DNA of 64,000 nt from the NCBI GenBank assembly GCA_023078555.1, contig CM041197.1, positions 8,278,842 to 8,342,841 of the forward strand, given 5' to 3'. The position numbers and the translations under genes were made by a program. The stretch is from Ulva prolifera (lineage: Eukaryota > Chlorophyta > Ulvophyceae > Ulvales > Ulvaceae). The stretch's first letter is position 1. Each line of letters opens with the position of its first letter. Shown here piece after piece: positions 57,103 to 64,000 of the stretch. The notes under the pieces are model-generated. The model had not been told where the DNA came from and did not search any database. It worked only from the letters and a program-made list of their open reading frames with translations.

Positions 57103-58095
57103 GGGACCTGGACTTCGCGCCACAACATCGTTGAAGAACAATAGCGCGAGATCGGGTCCCACGCATGTGTGGCATCCACGCGCATCCCGCGCACAGCGCC
57201 GCTCGTCCGCGCGCGGCTCGCGGCCGCTCCGAGGCAGATCCATGCTGGCCCGCCGGGCCCGCCCCCCCCTGCTCCGCCCCAGCCCGCCTCCCAGATCGCG
57301 GGCCCTTCGCGCGGGGTGACCTTGCCCGCGGAGTCGATGCCTGCAGCCCCGTCGCCGCCGCCGGCTGCACGCACGGCCTCGGTGCCAGCACCTACGACTG
57401 CTCCGGCCGCAGATGCCGATGCTGGACACAGCGCCCGGATGGGGCGCCATGCGCCGGACGCAGCGCAGGCTGCGGCCCTGGCGGCAGCAGCGGCACCAGG
57501 TGGCCAGGATACGGCGGGGCCTGGGCAGCAGCTGCCGCGCAGGCGGCGGCGCTGGGGCGGGTGCTCAGGGCGGTGGCCCAGGAGAAACTGGGGGACATCA
57601 TGTGTATGCCGCCGGGTGACGCTTTGTGTATAGGGGGTGTGTCGGTTGTGAACCCCCGTGCTGATACCTATTGCGGCCGAGCGGCCTGGGAGGACGGGGG
57701 TGCTGCGGAGACGTGGGACGTGCAGAAACGCAATGCTTATCGCTTGCACGACCCTAATGCATAGCTTTGTGCCGCTGTCGCATGAGACGCATGGTCGCTT
57801 GGGACAGCCTGCTATGGATCACTTGAATCGGCTGGCGGTGGTCGCGTCTCGGTGTGGTACGGTGGGGTGTGCTTTGTTTGTGACGAATGCTCTGCGCCGG
57901 TTGAGTGTGGCGTTGTGCAAGCGGAATGCTCTTGTGCTCCGTGCGGGGCTACATTCTTTGGCTGGCATCACCGGCAGGGCTGTGATACGTGCTCGTGCCC
58001 GGCCTAGTGCCATGACTGCGTGAGTGGATTTGTGAGTGGATTTGCATGTGATTTCCTAGCAACGGCTCGCTGCCCGGCCTCTGTCCTTTGTAACT
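57103..58095 (+). mobile_element. LINE 3' fragment, 993 bp, longest copy
   Basis: 5'-truncated copy with 16 bp flanking repeats acatacatatatgtcg (57087-57102) and acatacagatatgacg (58096-58111), 14 of 16 identical. The 3' part encodes the end of a LINE second ORF: FVPLSHETHGRLGQPAMDHL, then FVTNALRRLSVALCKRN and AGITGRAVIRARARPSAMTA, stop at 58021. This C-terminal pattern is one I associate with L1-type LINEs of green algae (recall, not searched). The 3' UTR ends with cggcctctgtcctttgtaac, TGTAA being the chlorophyte poly(A) signal. The GC-rich open frames at 57170-57640 belong to this element. Confidence 0.8.
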
Positions 58096-58724
58096 ACATA
58101 CAGATATGACGCCGTGATACTTGCTGGAATCTATCCGGCGGATGAATTTTGCTGGGGTGGTATCTACATTGAGATACGGGTGGCCATAAGTACCGGATGG
58201 GATTTATCTCTGAGATATCTGCCATGTGTGGTGCCATGCGTGGTGCCATGAGTGGTGCCACGCCCAGGTTGAGTGCGCAAGGCTGACGCGGCTGCGACAC
58301 CGGTGGCGGCATTGTGCCATTGAAATAGTTTGAGATAGCAAGCACCATGCTGTTGGCGAGTTGTAATTGCTTTCGTTGGCTGGGGAGACCGTGCGTTGCC
58401 TGAAAGTCTGACAGTCGTGTCATGCATGGCTGTCCTTGCAAGGACAGGGGGGTTTGGGCAACTGGGAAAGGGCCGCAAAGCCCATGCCGTATGCAATGTA
58501 CTTCTCCAGACACACGCCAAAAATGCGGCTGAAGTCTTGCCTTAGCACCGTGCGGCCTCAGGGTAAACATGTCCGCTGTCAGCATCAACACACCAGTCCC
58601 TGTGCCTACGTGTTAAAGCACACCTGCACGGCAGCATATCGACCTCGAAATAGATATCTTCGCACACCTTTCACAGCTCTCGCAGGTTAACGCGGAAGAC
58701 CTACCGCAGTATATCAGATTCGAG

Positions 58725-60337
58725 ATGGAGGTAGACCCGCTTACACAACAAGAAGCAGCTGCGGCAGCCTGCGCCGTTTGCGGAGCGCCTGCTCACGTCC
58801 ATTGCAGCTACGCGAATTCCCGTTTCTGCAGCAACTGCGACACGCTAGTGCAGTATCCGGAAGCCAACTCTTCGATACGTGAGAGATTACAGATTCCAAG
58901 CGGGATGAGAGGAGATGCCAGGCTTCCATCGGCGACGCTGGGAGGCCTGCGCAGGCACAACAATCCCAGTGGAGCGAGTCGCCAGGTATGAAGCGTCCTT
59001 TCACGTAGGCTGCAGTCAGTTCGCATTCGAAATTGTTGCTGCTTCTAGATCATGGGGCTTCTTTGTGCGTACCGCCTGACCGGGCGCAGCCAGTCCTGCA
59101 GGTATACAATTGCATTCCCGATGACCTTGCCGAAAATAAGGCAGTCTATGGGGGCTCCGGTGACGATGTTATGCCATCACATGAGCTCGATTACTGGAAA
59201 GCACCTCCTCCGCGCAGTCGTCTGGCTGATGGGTCGTTCGAGGTACGGATCCGTCTCGCATATCTTTAGATACAAGCGCCCAGCGTATGTCCCAGAAGCG
59301 GGTGCTTCCATGTGTTCCATTGCTGGTGTCCGCGCCACAGTGATTGTGTGTTGTATCAGCTGGCACGGTTGACCGAGGCCGCGGAACGCTGCCTCGAGCA
59401 GTAGTCGTTTGTTACGTGGACTGTCCGATGCGCTTCTGGGGCGAGCTTTGTCATCGCACCTTCCGAACGCAGCACTTATCCATATCACGTCATGCAGATC
59501 AATGGGATCGAGTTTGACGATGACTTTGACTTCTTCCTCGGCGCCGAAGCTCAAGAGCATGTCCGGTGCAACATCAAACCATCAAGTGCCATGCCATCGA
59601 ACATCGCCACCTTCGACACAGCCTACGCTACTCACTCTTTTCCTCAGCACAATCTCGCCTCCACAAAGTGTGCATCAGACCACTTTGCTCATGATGTGGA
59701 GGCAGACAGCAGCCACGAAAGCAACGTCTGTGTTGCTCAACTGGCTCCTGCCCTTCACATCCCCAGTCCCGCAGCTCCCATGCCAGCCCACATGTCGCAC
59801 ATTCAAGGTGGACCTGGGCCACCTTTGGTCCCTAACCCAAGCTTTCAGAGCCGCGAACATCCCACCCCGCCGGGCGCACATCACACGGCTCAAGCCGAGG
59901 ACGCTCCGCCCAACAACACAGAGGCAACCACACCCGCCCAGGCCTCAGCATACACCCCCGCCTCGCCCATGCTCCCCATGCCTATGATGCCACATACCAT
60001 GCCTCAGGCGATGATGAATCCGTACATGATGTGGCAGGGCGGTGGCTGCTTCATGCCGATGTTCCCGCACGACGCATGGGCAACATACATCCCGGTGACA
60101 CTGCAGCCGCAGCCCGACCCGGCTGTGCACAAGGCACAGGTGCAAACGCGCCGCGCCAAGCTTGCGCGCTTCCTCGAGAAGAAGCGGCGGCTGTCGTCCG
60201 CGACGCCGGTGCGCTACGCGAGCCGCAAGCGCTACGCCGACTCGCGGCCCCGCGTCAACGGCCGCTTCATCAGCAAGGCCGCCGCCGCGGCGACCACCGC
60301 GGCCGCAGCCATGGACGCCCATGGCGAGGCCGCCTGA
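58725..60337 (+). CDS. B-box/CCT protein (CONSTANS-like) 2, degenerate B-box
   Basis: Exons 58725-58985, 59102-59242, 59498-60337, all phase 0, 413 aa. The N-terminal CAVCGAPAHVHC is nearly the same as in gene 3. Cys16, 19, 27, 35, 38 and Asp39 are kept, but the two histidines of the second zinc site are replaced: Gln43 where genes 1 and 3 have His, and Arg52 where they have His. Exon 2 holds MPSHELDYWKAPPP, related to LRSHELDDVGW in gene 3. Exon 3 opens with an acidic patch (INGIEFDDDFDFFLGAEAQE), continues with a Pro/Met-rich linker (PMLPMPMMPHTMPQAMMNPY), and ends in a good CCT domain (RRAKLARFLEKKRRL..VRYASRKRYADSRPRVNGRF). Likely nuclear, with altered protein contacts at the B-box. Confidence 0.82.
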
Positions 60338-63093
60338 GCTCCAGCCCGGACGAGCTGATATGGGGGGGAAATGCCCAGCGCAGTTGCGCGTCGGGCCGCT
60401 GCTGCCAGGCATCCGGGTGTGACGTGACGTCCTGTGAGTCTGCGGCCCATGCACTTGGCATCCATTGCCTGTGTTTACAGGTTTGATTCCTGCCGAGTGC
60501 TGTGTGGCATCAGGCGCACTGCATGTGCCCTTGGCGCTGGGTGTCGCCCGCGTGTGGCTGGGGCACGGGGGCGGGGAGGGGGAAAACGCCCTTGCGAGGG
60601 TGCCTGCGCACCAATCCCTATGCTGTTCGGTGGACACTCCAGGCATGGCGAGCGGTGCCGGGAGGCAACCTGCACGGCAGCAGCATCGTAGGGTTTGCCT
60701 GGGCTGCGTGTGGTAGGAAGCCCCCGACGACTGATGCTTGTTCGGGAACCGCATCAGCATGGTGTGCCGCCGCAGTTTGCCAATGGCCGCCTGTGTGCGG
60801 GGTGCGCAGCATGCAAGGGGCTGCTCCGTTGAGTGTTGCAGTGTACGAGTGCCTGAGGGCCCTCCTGTTGGTGTGTGTGAAGGCGGTGCAGTTCCGCCCG
60901 TCGCCCGGAAGCGCCTGCTGTTACTTTGGTGATGTGTTGTGTATATCCTTTTCTGATGTCTCATGTGGCGCGGCCGCCGCAAGGGCGTGTGCTCTGTGCT
61001 TTGCGCATGCATGCTGCTCGCTGTTGTGGCACCCTTGTGGTTCGGTTCTGGCGCCTGGGGCCGCGCCCGCGTGGCCACCGTGCCGCCGGCTGTGGCATGT
61101 GTTGTGATTGGCGAAATGTTGACATCGTAGGTGCAGTAGTTCGGCGGGGGGATAGTTGTTGGGTCACCTTGTTGAGGGGATGATTCTGTGCAAGCTCGCT
61201 GCAGCCGGTCGAGCGGCTCAGCGCGTGCGCAAGCGCAGCTGCCGCCCCCCGGCTTTAAAGTGATGCGAGTGTGTTGAGAATCCAAGTTTGTCTGCTGCCT
61301 TGTCTCTGGTCGGTGGCTCCTTTCTCAGCCCAGATGGCCGCTGTTGTTCAATTCGGCTGGATGCGAGGTGGCTCAGCTGAGCTCAGTGATGATTTGTGAT
61401 GTGTGTGTGGTGGGGGGCGGACTGGCATGCAGGTCCCGGTTGTGTGCGCCAGATGTGGTCCCACCCCCGGGGCGCTGTGGTGAATGTGCGGAGAGGGGGG
61501 CATGCCTCTGAGGCGCTTTGTCCTAAAAACAATGGTCTCTCTGGGCGTGTGGCACAGGGGGGAGCGGGAGGTGTGGGCGTGGCACGGGGTGTGCCGCTGT
61601 GCGGTATGCGTGCTTCAGGAGTTTATTCGCTTTCCTCAGCATGTGTCTTGGAGGTGAGAGAAGCACACGTGGGATGGGGGGGGGGGGCGGGGGGGTGGAT
61701 GTGAAGGCACCGATGGGTGTCGACCATTGCTGGAGTGCGCCTGCCGGGGCATACTCTTGGTGAGGAAAGGGGGGAGGGTGCGGTGCGGGGGGGAGTCGTC
61801 ACAGTCGCGAAACCAAGTAGAGCGTCATGCCGCTGTGTGGGTGAGGCGGCTGGGCACCGGGCCGCTTAGATCGTTGCCGGAGTGTGCTGTAAACGCGATT
61901 GTGGTTCTGGGCTGCTGTGCTACCCGATGGAAGGTACCGCCTCAGTTGAATGCTGCGTCAATGCATGTGTCACGATTCGCCACTTGCGCTATATCGTGCG
62001 GCTGCTGCCATATACCTTTGTATGCGCCCTGCACTGGTGTCCCTGTTTGGGGCCCTCACATCTGCTTTACTCACGCGTCAGGGTGCCAAGTCCCATGGTG
62101 AATCCAGGTGCTTGCGACCTCTGCAAGCAGCGAATTGCACTCAGAGCCCACACAGCTTGCCATGAACATGAATCGATACCCGTTCATCAGGATCACATGT
62201 GCACTCCCCCCAGCCACTCCCACTGTGTTTGAGCAGCAACTGCGTGAGCAGCTATACTGTGGACATGAACATGTGTTGCTGCGGCTGAAGCTTAAGCGCT
62301 TCAGCAATTGCCCTTCATTGAGCCTCGTACGTTAGAGACATTCTGTCTCCGTGAGGTTAACGTGCTGCATGCCACGTGGTGCTCACAAAACAATGTTCCG
62401 TGCAGGAAAGCGTCCCTCAGCAGACAGAAACACAGCACGCCAAGTCAGCAATTGAAAACTGATCCACTAGCAAGCGGCATGGGCTCTACGCTACGTATCT
62501 CGAGAATCAGCTACGTCTGCTCGTGGTGGCTGGTGACGCCACCTCGTCAAGCCATATGACACATGCATGCATCGTGCCGCGGCCGCGTACTAACCGTAGT
62601 GCCCGCGCGGGCACATCGCTCATGTCATCGGCTCCGGCTCGTGCATATGCATGCAAATCGTCCGTGATCATGGCTACCGTTATCGGACGCGAATCTAGCG
62701 GATATCGGCCACTTATAGCCTGTGGCCATGTGGTGCAGCTTTCCTTACGCCTCCCTTTTCGTGGGCCAAACCGCATCTCTCTCGATCAGCCACGGACGGG
62801 GGATGTCCTTTCCACAGACATCCGCAACTCATACCGCATGCACAATTGTGAGATTGTGGCGTCTGGTGATGAACATTCTCGCGCAAAATCTTGTGCTTGA
62901 TTCCGCATTAGATTCGCAGATGCGCAGCAGATCCATACAGAACTGCAGAGTCGAAATCCGCAGCAATCATTCCTCCTTCCCTGAGCACTACACTCTCTGC
63001 TCTGCACGCCTACCGGCAAGCTTCTGAGTTTCTGTCACGACCATCGGTGGAACGGCCAAACATATAGAGTAGGCCGGCTGTGTCGCCATCACG
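60338..63093. other. Intergenic between B-box genes 2 and 3
   Basis: About 2.7 kb, G-rich to about 61900 (a G-rich run at 61678-61696), then AT-richer. No supported exon. The promoter of gene 3 should be at the right end. Confidence 0.4.
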
Positions 63094-63637
63094 ATGGACC
63101 TGGAAATGGCACTGCCTGGGGATTCGTATCAGCATGCCTGCGCTGTTTGCGGGGCGCCTGCTCAAGTCTGGTGTCACAACGACGAGGCGCTGCTCTGCGA
63201 CACCTGCGACACGATAGTCCACTCTGCAAGCCCGCTCGCCATGACGCACAAGAGAACACAAATCGCCTGTGGAGGCGACTGTCTGGACGGAACGGTGTCT
63301 GCAGCGAAAACAACTCAGCAGCATCAGCGGAGTAAGGGCCCCAGCGACGTGAGCTGCGAGCAGGTCCGCAGCGCATCTCAAGAGCTCATGCATTCTCCGG
63401 GTTAATAATTCTATGTTTCAGTTGTCTCTGGGCTGGCGGGTTTGGAGGTGCTACGGCTGTTGACCAAAGCCGCAAATGCAGTTCGGCACCGGGCGGTGCC
63501 AACCCGACAATCTGACCGACATACAGCCCTTCGAGGAGGGCTCGACAGCTGACGACATGCTGCGATCACATGAGCTTGATGACGTCGGCTGGAATCCTCC
63601 TGACCTGAACAACTTTCTGGCATTTGAGTCGTTCGAG
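63094..63637 (+). CDS. B-box protein 3 (CONSTANS-like), 5' part; continues beyond the window
   Basis: Exons 63094-63363 (donor gtccgc) and 63482-63637 (donor gtgcga), both phase 0, 142 residues so far. The B-box is canonical: Cys16, 19, 27, 35, 38, Asp39, His43, His52 (CAVCGAPAQVWC..CDTCDTIVHSASPL..THKR). Exon 2 reads FEEGSTADDMLRSHELDDVG and ends LAFESFE, the same position as the exon 2 ends of genes 1 and 2. A CCT-encoding exon is expected just past 64000; none lies in the remaining 360 bases. The ATG at 63094 gives a start aligned with gene 2. Confidence 0.75.
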
Positions 63638-64000
63638 GTGCGACTCGGTACCTCCTCTAATTATGGCTGAAGCCTGGTCGGTGTCAGCGTGGGAGTCTCT
63701 CTGCGTGCGGGATGCGGGCCTAAATTGTCAGTGGTGTGAATCGTGCATGCGAGGATGCCCTGTCCTGCGATGGTGTTACCGGTCAGCTTGGCGGGGCTTC
63801 TGTTTCTGTGCGGTCGCCTCGGCCGAACTCGGGCCTGCCTGCCTCTCCGAGCAATTCGGTCTTGGAGCCAGCACTCGTGATGCATGTGGACGAAGTGAGA
63901 GAGGCAGGTGACATGTGCGCACAGCAGATCCATCAGATGTGTCACCCCGGGTACCTACCCCGGGTACCTAGCCGATGCGCCGTACCGGGTATCTCTCCTC
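63638..64000. other. Intron of B-box gene 3, window end
   Basis: Presumed intron 2. Near its end are repeats of a ccccgggtacct unit (about 63945-63972). Confidence 0.4.

Noticed and set aside
57165-57764. Pro/Ala-rich ORF as an independent host gene
   Set aside because: It lies between the 16 bp direct repeats that bound the LINE fragment 57103-58095, so it belongs to the element.
59945-61285. 446-aa minus-strand frame
   Set aside because: Antisense to the CCT exon of B-box gene 2 and then intergenic; no family resemblance.

Overview
The window looks like nuclear DNA of a GC-rich chlorophyte green alga, probably a trebouxiophyte-type unicell (inference). The genes are split by many short GT..AG introns. 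Recognisable products are a carotenoid isomerase, single-B-box/CCT (CONSTANS-like) regulators, a mitochondrial complex I subunit, a GILT-type thiol reductase and class-3 lipase/CGI-58-type lipid enzymes. LINE tails end close to TGTAA, the usual chlorophyte poly(A) signal. I see no bacterial operons, CRISPR array, rRNA or tRNA gene. Exon models below rest on reading frame, splice-site phase and family resemblance judged by eye; no alignment or search was run.

Layout. (1) 1-12.5 kb: an old tandem segmental duplication. Each unit holds the 3' part of a CGI-58/ABHD5-like alpha/beta hydrolase (+) and a 5-exon seven-TM protein of unknown function (-). In unit 1 the hydrolase is intact and the seven-TM gene is damaged; in unit 2 it is the reverse. 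(2) 12.9-17.9 kb: repeats (SINE-like copy, LINE fragment) and no supported gene. (3) 17.9-22 kb: a two-exon secreted cysteine-rich protein whose intron carries a 1.58 kb non-autonomous DNA transposon. (4) 23.5-30.4 kb: an uncertain minus-strand gene divergent from a complete 7-exon CRTISO gene; a 102 bp MITE sits at CRTISO's last splice acceptor and has duplicated it. (5) 32-40 kb, all minus strand: NDUFB8-like complex I subunit, a DAG-lipase-like protein of about 1057 aa with a long low-complexity tail, and a dysferlin-domain protein. (6) 41.7-47.3 kb, plus strand: an unknown multi-TM protein and a GILT-type thiol reductase. (7) 51-64 kb: three tandem plus-strand B-box/CCT genes, the last one running off the window.

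Mobile DNA: six 3'-anchored LINE fragments (28-993 bp) with target duplications, nearly all at ACATACA-like sites; three copies of a 102 bp hAT-like MITE with 8 bp duplications; a tRNA-related SINE-like family; one further 98 bp inverted-repeat element. Most lie in introns or between genes.
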